Assembly (NCBI GenBank): GCA_002420115.1
Contig: DIHK01000007.1
Location: 1-46,290 of the forward strand
Direction of reading: 5' to 3'
From: Nitrospira sp. UBA5698
Lineage (GTDB): Bacteria > Nitrospirota > Nitrospiria > Nitrospirales > Nitrospiraceae
DNA length: 46,290 nt
Shown here: positions 7,525-15,998 of the stretch, piece after piece
How the letters are laid out: every line of letters starts with the position of its first letter
Position numbering within the stretch: position 1 is the stretch's first letter
The notes under the pieces: model-generated
The model's input: only the letters and a program-made list of their open reading frames with translations
The model's database searches: none
What the model was told of the DNA's origin: nothing
Position numbers and translations under genes: made by a program

Positions 7525-8238
7525 GTGGCTCAGACGATCCGCATCAATAAGTTCTTCACGGAACAGGGGATCTGTTCTCGGCGTGAAGCCGACCGATTGG
7601 TCGAGTCAGGGCTGATCACGATCAACGGTCGTGTGGCCAAGCTCGGCGATCAGGTCGAGCCATCGGACGTCATCGCCCGCGAGGGCCAGGTCCTACCCTG
7701 GGGAAGAGCGTCTCTCTATATCAAGTACCATAAGCCGGTCGGTGTCACGACGACGAGCGAATCGCATGTCCCCCGAAACATCATTGCCGAGATCGGGCAT
7801 CCGGAACGGATTTTTCCGATCGGGCGGCTCGACAAGGATTCATCCGGGCTCATCTTACTGACGAACGACGGCGACATTGTGAACGAGATCCTCCGTGCTG
7901 AATTCGGACACGAGCGAGAGTACCTCGTGCGGGTGGATCGTCCGTTCGATCAGGCTTTTCTGGATCACATGGCGGAGGGTGTGGTGATTCTCGGCAGCCG
8001 GACGAAACCCTGCCGAATGAGTCGAGTCGGGCGTGACCGGTTCCGTATTATTTTGACCGAGGGACGGAATCGACAGATCAGGCGGATGTGCCAAGCGCTC
8101 GGCTATCGGGTCATCATGCTGCATCGAACCAGGATCATGCACATCACGGTCGATGGCCTGAGCGCCGGCGAGTGGAAAGAACTCATGAGTCAGGAGCGAG
8201 AGCAACTACTGAAAGCCGTCGGACGGCTTCAGATGTGA
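7525..8238 (+). CDS. rluF: RluF-type 23S rRNA pseudouridine synthase, 237 aa
   Basis: An N-terminal S4 RNA-binding domain (IRINKFFTEQGICSRREADR) is followed by a RsuA/RluB/E/F-type catalytic domain. The catalytic Asp is in GRLDKDSSGL, about residue 97, and the conserved tail motif is TEGRNRQIRRMCQ. By eye it matches E. coli RluF best, including HEREYLV and RTRIM. E. coli RluF makes pseudouridine 2604 in 23S rRNA and also acts on a tRNA; the exact target here is inference. The start is GTG at 7525, with GATGAGG about 10 bp upstream. Confidence 0.88.
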   Translation: MAQTIRINKFFTEQGICSRREADRLVESGLITINGRVAKLGDQVEPSDVIAREGQVLPWGRASLYIKYHKPVGVTTTSESHVPRNIIAEIGHPERIFPIGRLDKDSSGLILLTNDGDIVNEILRAEFGHEREYLVRVDRPFDQAFLDHMAEGVVILGSRTKPCRMSRVGRDRFRIILTEGRNRQIRRMCQALGYRVIMLHRTRIMHITVDGLSAGEWKELMSQEREQLLKAVGRLQM

Positions 8239-8304
8239 TGCTGAGGCACGTCGAGCCTCCGAGCGATGTGAGAACGCCGCTGGAAGACGTTTTCAACACC
8301 CTAT

Positions 8305-9204
8305 TCAGCAGAGCAACTCGCGTCGGGCGGTACGGACAAGCGCAAGGACAGCCGGGTGCTTCAGTCGCCGTTCAACGGTGATCGCGTAGAAATGTTGGAT
8401 GAGTCCGTCCAGCCGTCCGACCACCTGCACCTGATATTGGCGACAGATCTCCTTTTCGATCACCGTGGCGCCGGGGAAAATCCCATGGCCATCCTGACCG
8501 AAGGCTTTGAGTGTCGCACTGTCGTCGAACTCGCCGACCACGGTGGGATGCATGCCATGGTTGACCATCCATTGGTCCATCAAACGACGAAGTACGGCGC
8601 TCGAGGTGGGGAGGAGGAGCGGCGCGTTGCGGAGTGACTCGGGAAAGTCTCGGCGATATTGGGCGGCCAGCTTTGCCGTGGCGAACAGGGTCACGCCCGA
8701 TTCACCCAACGGGTGGTTGTACGCATGCTCCTTCACACCTGGTGGAGCCGGAGTGTCGGCGATCACCAAATCCGACCGATGGGCGGCCAGGTCGGTGAGA
8801 AGCTGGCGCAGTTTATCTTCTTGGCAGATCAAGCGTGTCGGCTTATAGAGCTTGAGGGCGGATTTGAGCAGTTGGGTGGCGAGCGGTTTGGGAACGGCGT
8901 CGGCGATCCCCACGACCAGACGCGTCGGCTGCCCGTTCCCCTGCCCTCTCACGGTATTCATCAGCTCTTGCCCGGTTGCGAAGATGTCTTCCGCATACTT
9001 GAACACGAGCTGGCCCATTTCCGTCAGCACCAAACGCCGGCCTGTGCGAATGAACAGCTTTTCGCCCAAGGTGTTTTCCAGCAGATGGATCTGCCCACTG
9101 ACGGTGGGTTGAGCAAGCCGGAGTTCTTCGCAGGCTTTGGTCACGGTCCCGTGTTTGGCGACGGACCAGAAATAGAGGAGATGATGATAGTTCAGCCAAT
9201 CCAT
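8305..9204 (-). CDS. LysR-family transcriptional regulator, NhaR-like, 299 aa
   Basis: The N-terminal winged helix-turn-helix is typical (MDWLNYHHLLYFWSVAKHG, then LAQPTVSGQIHLLE near residues 30-43). A periplasmic-binding-like effector domain follows from about residue 93. Phrases such as LNYHHLLYFW and FEDxAT-like EFDDSATLKAFGQDG resemble NhaR, which senses Na+ and pH in enterics; effector identity here is unknown. The gene is divergent from the three-TolC operon with 144 bp between the starts, the usual arrangement for a LysR regulator and its target. It reads GGAGGAGGC-complement weakly upstream; AGGAGG on the minus strand is not obvious, so the start rests on homology. Confidence 0.88.
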   Translation of the reverse strand: MDWLNYHHLLYFWSVAKHGTVTKACEELRLAQPTVSGQIHLLENTLGEKLFIRTGRRLVLTEMGQLVFKYAEDIFATGQELMNTVRGQGNGQPTRLVVGIADAVPKPLATQLLKSALKLYKPTRLICQEDKLRQLLTDLAAHRSDLVIADTPAPPGVKEHAYNHPLGESGVTLFATAKLAAQYRRDFPESLRNAPLLLPTSSAVLRRLMDQWMVNHGMHPTVVGEFDDSATLKAFGQDGHGIFPGATVIEKEICRQYQVQVVGRLDGLIQHFYAITVERRLKHPAVLALVRTARRELLC

Positions 9205-9244
9205 ATGGCCCTAAGCCTCCAGGAGGAGGCGGTACTATATCATC

Positions 9245-9267
9245 GGATTAATCGATATCACAAATCC
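9245..9267. promoter_or_regulatory. Candidate LysR-type operator
   Basis: GGATT (9245-9249) and AATCC (9263-9267) form an inverted repeat with a 13-base spacer, nested with a second palindrome GATTAATC (9246-9253). It lies between the divergent LysR and tolC starts, just upstream of the -35 box at 9280, where LysR activators normally bind. Confidence 0.4.
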
Positions 9268-9279
9268 GTTTTATCTATT

Positions 9280-9308
9280 TTGAAAAAAGAAGACGAGGTT
9301 GCTACTGT
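9280..9308 (+). promoter_or_regulatory. Promoter of the three-TolC operon
   Basis: TTGAAA (9280-9285) and TACTGT (9303-9308) with a 17-bp spacer. A start near 9315 leaves a short leader containing GAGAGGAG (9333-9340) before the ATG at 9349. Confidence 0.5.
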
Positions 9309-9348
9309 GGGCGCCGTCCGTCGAATGTATACGAGAGGAGCATCCCAC

Positions 9349-10905
9349 ATGGTCGCACTGGTGTTGGCCCTGGTAGCAATTCTGCCAATGACCGCGATGG
9401 CGGAGCCGGTGAGCGACTCGCGTGCCATGAAGGCTCAGTCGACGCGCACTGAACCTCTGACTATCGGAGAAGTGCTGGCCCGTATTGAGCTCACCCATCC
9501 GCTGCTTCGGGCAACGGGTGCCGAGCGCACTAAGGCCAGGGCGAAGATTTTGAAGGCGCTCGCGGCGTGGGAGCCTACGTTCAAGAACATTACCGAGGCT
9601 GAACGCTACAACACATGGAATCTCACGACGACGGCTCAGTTCCTTCCGCATATCAATAATGGTGGTTATAACGACACCAAGCTCGAGGTCGGGCATCCAT
9701 TGGGGTTCCGGTTTGAGGGCGGAGTCCGCAGCGGCATGGGGGATCGCGTTAATCAAAACTTCACAGCGATTATTCCTGACCTCCAGCTCTTCTATCCACA
9801 ACAGCAAATCATCCTCGCGGGGTCGTTCGAGTTGCTGCGTGGCTTGATGATCAATGAGGAGAATGCCGCGTATCAACAGGCTGAACTTGCTGGGCCGCAG
9901 GCAGAGATTAAGGTGGCGCAAAAGCGGCAGGATCTCTATCTGGCCGGGGCCGTGCAGTACTGGGATTGGCAGGTGGCCGTCAGGCAGGCGGAGATGGTAA
10001 AGCGCGCCTTGGCTGTGGCGGAAGAACGCGTGGCCCAGGTTGAAGGATTGGCTAAGGGCGGCAGGGTCGCGCCGCTTGATCTGGTCGAGGCGACCCAAGA
10101 GGTCCAGCGGCGGCGGGAGGCGGCGATCGCGGCGCAACGCAACATTGAGTATGAGCAGTACAAGCTGTCCCTCTATCTCTGGGAGAATAATGAGCCGGTG
10201 ACGCCGAGACCGGAATGGGCGCCAGAATTTCAAGGGGAAACGCCGCTGCCGACTGAAGACGAGATCGCGGCTTATAAAGTAGAGGCCAAAGAGGATCGGC
10301 CTGAAGTGCGGGATCTCTACATCGAAGCCAGGATGAACAATATCGATCTCAGGCTCGCCAAGAACAAGCTGCTTCCAAAGTTGACGGCGGAGGCGGGGCC
10401 GACCCAGGGTGCTACGGACTGGATTGTGGGTATCGGCTACCGGGCGGGACTGCATCTCGAGATGCCACTATTTCAACGGGAAGCCCGTGGGAAGATCATG
10501 GCTGCGGAAGTGGGCCAGCAGCAATTAATGTTGAAGCAGCAATATACCGAGCAACAAGTCAGCTTCGATGTGGACAACTGGCTCTCGGCCCAAGTGCGGG
10601 CTCGAGACCGTGTGGCGGCGGCGACGGAGGCCCTGCGATTGGCCAAGACTCTGGAAGAGGGCGAGCGCACCCGGTTTAACATGGGGGCGACGACCGTGCT
10701 CTTTGTGAATCTCCGTGAGCGCAACGTGGTGGAATCGGCCTACAAGCTCTATCGGGCGCAGGCTGACTATGCTGTGGCGCGAGGAGGCATGCTGTGGGCG
10801 AGAGGCCTGTTGGCCAAGCCCTGGCCGACGGAGTCCTTGGCACAGTATGGCGATCCGAAGACGGCGGCGGGTCTGAACGGCTTCAAGCAACCGGGACGCG
10901 ATTAA
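9349..10905 (+). CDS. TolC-family outer-membrane efflux protein, copy 1, 518 aa
   Basis: An exported TolC-type trimeric channel subunit. The signal peptide is MVALVLALVAILPMTAMA-EP. The family helix opener LTIGEVLARIELTHPLLRA follows at about 37-55, then long helical stretches (AELAGPQAEIKVAQKRQDLY; LAKTLEEGERTRFNMG) that build the periplasmic tunnel. The segment near 80-150 corresponds to the first beta strands and surface loop and differs most from the other two copies. ATG 9349 is chosen for GAGAGGAG at 8 bp and the signal peptide; a much longer open frame upstream only runs antisense through the LysR gene. First gene of the export operon, 23 bp before copy 2. Confidence 0.9.
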   Translation: MVALVLALVAILPMTAMAEPVSDSRAMKAQSTRTEPLTIGEVLARIELTHPLLRATGAERTKARAKILKALAAWEPTFKNITEAERYNTWNLTTTAQFLPHINNGGYNDTKLEVGHPLGFRFEGGVRSGMGDRVNQNFTAIIPDLQLFYPQQQIILAGSFELLRGLMINEENAAYQQAELAGPQAEIKVAQKRQDLYLAGAVQYWDWQVAVRQAEMVKRALAVAEERVAQVEGLAKGGRVAPLDLVEATQEVQRRREAAIAAQRNIEYEQYKLSLYLWENNEPVTPRPEWAPEFQGETPLPTEDEIAAYKVEAKEDRPEVRDLYIEARMNNIDLRLAKNKLLPKLTAEAGPTQGATDWIVGIGYRAGLHLEMPLFQREARGKIMAAEVGQQQLMLKQQYTEQQVSFDVDNWLSAQVRARDRVAAATEALRLAKTLEEGERTRFNMGATTVLFVNLRERNVVESAYKLYRAQADYAVARGGMLWARGLLAKPWPTESLAQYGDPKTAAGLNGFKQPGRD

Positions 10906-10928
10906 TGCGACACAAGGAGCATCCTGCT

Positions 10929-12515
10929 ATGGCCGCTCTGTTATTCGTGATTCTGATCCTACTTCCCGTGACGACCCTGGCTGGGGCGGTTCACGATGCC
11001 AGCGCGTTGAAAGCGCAGTCCGTCCGCACTGAACCCCTGACGATCAGCGAAGTGCTCGCCAGGATCGAGTTGACCCATCCGCTGCTGCGAGCGCAGGGCG
11101 TCGACCGTATGCAAGCCCGGGCGAAGATCCTCAAAGCGCTTGGTGCTTGGGAACCGACCTTCAAAAACACGGTCAATGTCAATCGCATTCAAGTTTATAA
11201 CTTCCTGTATCCCCAAGAGGTGATCACGGGAGGCTTCAACGACACCAAGCTCGAACTGGGGCACCCCTGGGGCTTTACGGTTCGTGGTGGGATCCGTAAC
11301 GGGTTTGGGGATCGGGGTATTCATGCCCCTATTCCGGATGGCACCGGATCGGGCGGCCTCGAAGCAGGGACGGTAGGGTTCATCCCCGATCCGCTTGGTT
11401 TCTATAATCAACAGCAAATGATCTTCGGCGGGGAGTTCCATCTGTTGCGCGGCTTCATGATGAACGACGAGTATGCCGAGTTTCAAAAGGCCGAACTCGC
11501 GGGGCCGCAGGCGGAGATCGCGGTGGCGCAGAAACGGCAGGATCTCTATCTCGCCGGGGCCGTCCAATATTGGGATTGGCAGGTGGCGGTGAGGCAGGCT
11601 GAGATGGTGAAGCGGGTCTTGGCCGTTGCCGAAGAGCGCTTGGTGCAGGTCCAAGGGATGGCCAAGGGCGGAAAGGTGGCGCCGCTTGATGTCATTGAGG
11701 TCAACCAGGAGGTTCAGGCCAGACGAGAGGCGGCGATCGCGGCGCAGCGAAACGTTGAGTATGAACAGTACAAACTGTCCCTCTTTCTCTGGGAGAACGG
11801 CGAGCCGGTGACTCCCCGTCCGGAATGGGCGCCGGAATTCCAGGGCGAGACGCCCTTGCCCACTGCGGAGGAAATCGCGGCGAATAAAGTAGCGGCGAAA
11901 GAAGATCGACCGGAAGTGCGGGACATCTACATTGAAGCCCAAAAGAACAATATCGATCTCAAGCTCGCCAAGAACTACCTGCTCCCGACATGGGATTTTA
12001 GCGGAGGCCGTATGGAAGCCCCGGCGGACTGGAGTGTGGGTGTCGGGTATCGGATGGGATCGCAGTTTAAGATGCCGCTGTTCCAACGGGAAGGGCGTGG
12101 AAAGGTCCTGTACGCGGAGGCGGAGCAGCAACAATTGGTCTTCAAGCAGCTGTACACCGAGCAACAAGTCAGCATCGATGTGGACAACTGGCTCTCGGCC
12201 CAAGTGCGGGCCAGGGATCGGGTGAAAGCGGCGACGGAAGCCTTGCGATTGGCTAAGACGTTGGAGGAGGGCGAGCGGACCAGATTCAACATGGGTGCGA
12301 GCACCGTCCTCTTCGTGAATCTCAGAGAGCGCAATGTGGTGGAGCAGGCATACAAGCTCTATCGGGCGCAAGCCGACTACGCCGTGTCGCGCGGCGGTAT
12401 GTTGTATGCCACGGGAGCCCTGTCGAAGCCGTGGGCCGAAAGCGAACTAGCCAAGTACGGAAACCCGCTGACGGCAGCTGGTGCATACGGATTTAAACAA
12501 CCTGGCCGCGATTGA
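10929..12515 (+). CDS. TolC-family outer-membrane efflux protein, copy 2, 528 aa
   Basis: Second tandem paralogue, with signal peptide MAALLFVILILLPVTTLAGA. It shares long identical stretches with copies 1 and 3, for example KRQDLYLAGAVQYWDW, PRPEWAPEFQGETPLP and RLAKTLEEGER. It differs in the first surface-loop region (about residues 80-160), which here is Gly-rich (DGTGSGGLEAG) and longer than in copy 1. AAGGAG precedes the ATG by 8 bases. The TolC helical repeat architecture is complete, so it should be a functional barrel-tunnel subunit. It could form homotrimers or mix with its neighbours. Confidence 0.9.
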   Translation: MAALLFVILILLPVTTLAGAVHDASALKAQSVRTEPLTISEVLARIELTHPLLRAQGVDRMQARAKILKALGAWEPTFKNTVNVNRIQVYNFLYPQEVITGGFNDTKLELGHPWGFTVRGGIRNGFGDRGIHAPIPDGTGSGGLEAGTVGFIPDPLGFYNQQQMIFGGEFHLLRGFMMNDEYAEFQKAELAGPQAEIAVAQKRQDLYLAGAVQYWDWQVAVRQAEMVKRVLAVAEERLVQVQGMAKGGKVAPLDVIEVNQEVQARREAAIAAQRNVEYEQYKLSLFLWENGEPVTPRPEWAPEFQGETPLPTAEEIAANKVAAKEDRPEVRDIYIEAQKNNIDLKLAKNYLLPTWDFSGGRMEAPADWSVGVGYRMGSQFKMPLFQREGRGKVLYAEAEQQQLVFKQLYTEQQVSIDVDNWLSAQVRARDRVKAATEALRLAKTLEEGERTRFNMGASTVLFVNLRERNVVEQAYKLYRAQADYAVSRGGMLYATGALSKPWAESELAKYGNPLTAAGAYGFKQPGRD

Positions 12516-12539
12516 TCCGACACTAAGGAGCTCTCTGCG

Positions 12540-14132
12540 ATGGCCGTTTTATTTCTCATGATTCTGATCTTGCTTCCTGTGACCACCTTGGCGCAGCCGG
12601 TGCACGATTCAAGCGCGTTGAAGGCACAGTCCACGCGCACCGCCGCTCTGACGATAGAAGAAGTGCTGGCCAGGATTGAGTTGACCCATCCGCTGCTTCG
12701 GGCAACCGGACTGGAGCGGACGCAGGCTCGGGCGAAAATGCTGAAATCGTTGGGTGCTTGGGAGCCGAAGCTGCGCAACGAGGTTGAAGTCGATCGATTT
12801 CAAACTTATAACCTGACGAACGTGTCCGGCGTGCCGAACACCCTGAATGGTGGTTATAGCGATACCATGCTCAAGATCGGCCACCCCTATGGGCTTGAGG
12901 CGTTCACCGGGATCCGGAACGGCTTCGGGGATTGCAGTGCGATCAGCGGTGAGGGTCCGGCCTTCACCGGTTGCGCAGCCACCGGCCCCGTGGCGTTTCC
13001 AACGGATAACGAACTATTCTATACACAGCAAAATATCATCTTCGGCGGATCCATGAATCTCTTGCGGGGATTCATGATCAACGACGAGTACGCGGCCTAT
13101 CAGCAGGCAGAACTCGCCGGGCCGCAAGCGGAAGTAAAGGTGGCCCAGAAACGGCAGGATCTCTATCTGGCCGGAGCCGTGCAATACTGGGATTGGCAGG
13201 TGGCTGTCAAGCAAGCCGATGTGGTCAAGCGGACGCTGGCCGTCGCGGAAGACCGCTATCGGATGGTTGAGGGCAAGTCCAAAGCTGGCGCAGTGGCTCC
13301 GATCGATGTAGTGGAAGCCAGAGAAGAAGTTCAGCGACGTCGGGAAGCTGCCATTGCTGCGCAACGGAAGGTGGAGTATGAACAATATAAGCTGGCGCTC
13401 TTTCTCTGGGAGAACGGTGAGCCGGTGACACCTCGTCCGGAATGGGCTCCGGAATTTCAGGGGGAAACGCCGTTGCCGAGCGAAGATGATGTAGCGGCTT
13501 TTAAGGTAGAAGCCACAGAAGATCGTCCGGAAGTGCGCGATCTCTACATTGAAGCCAAATTAAACAACATCGAACTGAAATTGGCGAAGAATAATTTGCT
13601 CCCAAAGCTCAGCGTGGAAGGCGGGCCGGCGGTGGGTGGTATCTATTGGATCGGAGGGTTCGGATACCATTTTGGCGCTCACTTCAGCATGCCCTTGTTC
13701 AATCGGGCTGCTAGGGGAAAGGTCCTCTACGCGGAAGCGCAGCAGCAACGACTGGCTTATAAGCAGATCTATACCGAAAAGCAGGTTGCAATCGATGTCG
13801 ACAACTGGCTTTCAGCCATCGTGCGGGCCAGGGACCGAGTGAAAGCTGCGACAGAGGCGTTGCGATTGGCGAAGACTTTGGAGGAAGGCGAACGGGCTCG
13901 TTTTCATATGGGGGCGACGAGCGTGCTCTTCGTCAACCTGCGAGAGCGTGCGGTGGTCGAAGCAGCCTATGACCTCTACCGTGCCCAAGCCGACTATGCC
14001 GTGGCTCGTGGAGGGATGCTCTGGGCGAGAGGGGCCTTGTCCAAGCCACTGGCTGACAACGTGCTTGCTAAATATGGTGACCAGATCCATTCAGCCGGTT
14101 CATCAGGTCGAAAACTCCAAGGACGTGATTAG
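12540..14132 (+). CDS. TolC-family outer-membrane efflux protein, copy 3, 530 aa
   Basis: Third tandem paralogue, with signal peptide MAVLFLMILILLPVTTLAQP and TAAGGAG about 9 bp before the ATG. The periplasmic helical core again matches copies 1 and 2 closely. The first surface loop carries two cysteines (C132 in GFGDCSA and C145 in FTGCAAT) that the other copies lack, suggesting a disulfide-closed loop outside the cell. It is more diverged in the second half, for example VDNWLSAIVRARDR against VDNWLSAQVRARDR. It is followed by about 140 bp before the ABC gene, the largest gap in the operon. Confidence 0.9.
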   Translation: MAVLFLMILILLPVTTLAQPVHDSSALKAQSTRTAALTIEEVLARIELTHPLLRATGLERTQARAKMLKSLGAWEPKLRNEVEVDRFQTYNLTNVSGVPNTLNGGYSDTMLKIGHPYGLEAFTGIRNGFGDCSAISGEGPAFTGCAATGPVAFPTDNELFYTQQNIIFGGSMNLLRGFMINDEYAAYQQAELAGPQAEVKVAQKRQDLYLAGAVQYWDWQVAVKQADVVKRTLAVAEDRYRMVEGKSKAGAVAPIDVVEAREEVQRRREAAIAAQRKVEYEQYKLALFLWENGEPVTPRPEWAPEFQGETPLPSEDDVAAFKVEATEDRPEVRDLYIEAKLNNIELKLAKNNLLPKLSVEGGPAVGGIYWIGGFGYHFGAHFSMPLFNRAARGKVLYAEAQQQRLAYKQIYTEKQVAIDVDNWLSAIVRARDRVKAATEALRLAKTLEEGERARFHMGATSVLFVNLRERAVVEAAYDLYRAQADYAVARGGMLWARGALSKPLADNVLAKYGDQIHSAGSSGRKLQGRD

Positions 14133-14177
14133 ATGCATGGGCTGGGCTTCGTGGTAGCGCATAGTTCATTTGGTGGG

Positions 14178-14195
14178 CTTGGATATTGATCCAAG
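14178..14195 (+). other. Short hairpin between tolC copy 3 and the ABC gene
   Basis: CTTGGAT (14178-14184) pairs with ATCCAAG (14189-14195) around ATTG. There is no T-run, so it is not a convincing terminator. It may be a processing or stability element, or chance. Confidence 0.3.
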
Positions 14196-14273
14196 AATAG
14201 ATTAAGTTCCGCTTGTATACAACGTTAGCAAGGGGCCAATGATTCACATTCTGACATATTACTGGGGGTGCTC

Positions 14274-15950
14274 ATGAACGAACCTCAGGGCGTTAGTAAC
14301 CAGGGCCTGTTCGAAGCGCTGATGAAACAGTTGTCCGTGGCCGTCCGGGCTGAGAAAAAGATTATGAGTCTGCTTTTCTCCTACGCCCTGGCCGTCGGCT
14401 TCTTTTCTCTAATCATTCCGTTGACCGTGCAGGAATTGGTCAGCACCTTTTCCTACGCGATTCAACCGGTCATGATCTGGACACTGACGGGCATTATGTT
14501 TTCTGTGTTGTTGTTCGTCGGTCTATTCAAGACCTTCCATTTTTACGCGGTGGATGTGGTTCAGCGCCGAATCTTTGCACGCGTGGCGGTGGCAATGGTC
14601 GAGGCACTGCCCCGTAATCGATTTAAAGGGGCTCGACCGGAAATCGCAAACTACTTTATCGAAACCGTCTTCATGCAGCGGGCGCTTTCCACGCTGCTCA
14701 TCGATCTGTTGAACGTGGTGGTAGGTGGATCGGTCGGGATGATCATGCTGGTTGTCTACCACCCCTATTTCCTCATTTATAACCTAATGCTCATGGCTGG
14801 TTTTGGGCTCACGTTTTTCGTGCTTTCCCGTGGCGCACTGAAAACAACCCTGGCGATGTCTCACGCCAAGTACGACGTCTTCAATTTTATCCAAGAGGTG
14901 TCGCGCAATGCCTTGCAACTGAAGGCGACCGACAGCAAGCCGTTTCTTATCCAAAAGACCGACGCACTGGTCAGCCGGTATGTCGAAGCTCGGAAGGCGC
15001 GGTTTGCCGTGTTGGTGCGGCAGTACATTGGGTCCGTGGGAGGACAAGCTATCGCACAGGCCGGTGCGCTCTCCATCTCGGGCTCCCTCCTGGCCTCAGG
15101 ACAATTGACACTTGGGCAGCTGGTCGCAGTCCAAGCGGTCGTCAGCGCCTTGGTCATCAATTTTGATTCGCTGATCAAGAATATGGGCTACATTTACTAT
15201 TTCTTTGCTTCACTCACGCACCTTGATGAGGTGTTCAGCCAGGAGCAGGATTACGTCTCGACCGAATCTACCGTGGCGCTGCCGAAGCATCTCGGTCAAG
15301 GGGTTCGGGTGACCTGTAAAGGGGTGAGTCTCGTTCACAGTGGTGTGGCCGTGTTCGATGGCTTCAACCTCGATGTAGCCCCCGGTGAGAAGCTCGGGAT
15401 TTATGCCAAGACAACGGCCGCGAAAACGGCATTGGCAAGAGTCCTTGGTGGACTTGAAGTGCCGACCGGTGGCGTTGTGCAATATAACGGCGTCGATCTT
15501 CGTTACATCGATCCCAGCGCGATCAATCAGTGCCGCAGTGTCATGATTGACTCGCAGTTGTCCCTGGTCAAGGGCACGATCGAAGAAAACATCGTGATGG
15601 GCCGCTCCTATGTTACCTATGATGACCTGAACTGGGCACTTCGCTTCACGGAGCTGGAAGAGGATATCGAGGGGCTTCCACGCGGAGTGAAGTCTGATAT
15701 CTCCTCACTCGGGGAGTCCTTGTCGCCGACGCACGTGGTACAGATTCTTTTGGCCCGTGCGATTCTTGGCCGTCCGCAAGTGCTCGTGTTTGATGGCTTG
15801 ATTCATTCCCTTGAGCCATCATTGCGCGAACGGATTTTACGACGGCTTTGCTCGAAGGACGAGGCTTGGTCGGTGATCTTTGTATCGACCGATCCGAACC
15901 TTACGGATCATGCCGATCGTCGTATCATGTTGCATCATACTCATGCGTAA
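14274..15950 (+). CDS. ABC exporter with degenerate nucleotide-binding domain, 558 aa
   Basis: A half-transporter of type I secretion architecture: a membrane domain with about six hydrophobic segments (residues 30-310), then an NBD-like domain from about 345. There is no C39 peptidase domain. The fold is recognisable but the motifs are broken. The P-loop region reads YAKTTAAKTA (about 377-386) with all glycines lost but Lys-Thr kept. The signature is LSPTH instead of LSGGQ (about 483-487). Walker B VLVFD is followed by Gly508 instead of Glu. The switch His is replaced (VSTDPNL, about 539). The frame is intact and the membrane domain well kept, so this is a maintained protein, not a pseudogene. 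ATG 14274 follows GGGGG at 5 bp. Confidence 0.85.
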   Translation: MNEPQGVSNQGLFEALMKQLSVAVRAEKKIMSLLFSYALAVGFFSLIIPLTVQELVSTFSYAIQPVMIWTLTGIMFSVLLFVGLFKTFHFYAVDVVQRRIFARVAVAMVEALPRNRFKGARPEIANYFIETVFMQRALSTLLIDLLNVVVGGSVGMIMLVVYHPYFLIYNLMLMAGFGLTFFVLSRGALKTTLAMSHAKYDVFNFIQEVSRNALQLKATDSKPFLIQKTDALVSRYVEARKARFAVLVRQYIGSVGGQAIAQAGALSISGSLLASGQLTLGQLVAVQAVVSALVINFDSLIKNMGYIYYFFASLTHLDEVFSQEQDYVSTESTVALPKHLGQGVRVTCKGVSLVHSGVAVFDGFNLDVAPGEKLGIYAKTTAAKTALARVLGGLEVPTGGVVQYNGVDLRYIDPSAINQCRSVMIDSQLSLVKGTIEENIVMGRSYVTYDDLNWALRFTELEEDIEGLPRGVKSDISSLGESLSPTHVVQILLARAILGRPQVLVFDGLIHSLEPSLRERILRRLCSKDEAWSVIFVSTDPNLTDHADRRIMLHHTHA

Positions 15951-15998
15951 GTCGTTGAAACGGCCAATTTATAGCGGTACTTTTATTATGGAGGCTCC

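Noticed and set aside
8659..9348. N-terminal extension of the first TolC protein by 230 residues
   Set aside because: It is the antisense of the LysR gene. The signal peptide, ribosome site and promoter all support a start at 9349.
9271..10455. Long open frame on the minus strand through tolC copy 1
   Set aside because: It mirrors the coding frame of a clear TolC gene, is His/Arg/Leu-rich without any motif, and has no ribosome site.
10959..12371. 470-codon open frame on the minus strand through tolC copy 2
   Set aside because: Same reason: antisense of a strong gene in high-GC DNA, with composition typical of shadow frames.
14216..14221. TATACA box as a separate promoter for the ABC and hlyD genes
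   Set aside because: No -35 element at an acceptable distance; the nearest TTGATC is 24 bp away.
14274..15950. Pseudogene status for the ABC gene with broken motifs
   Set aside because: The frame is full length, the membrane domain is well kept, and it sits mid-operon with a good ribosome site, so a maintained protein is more likely.
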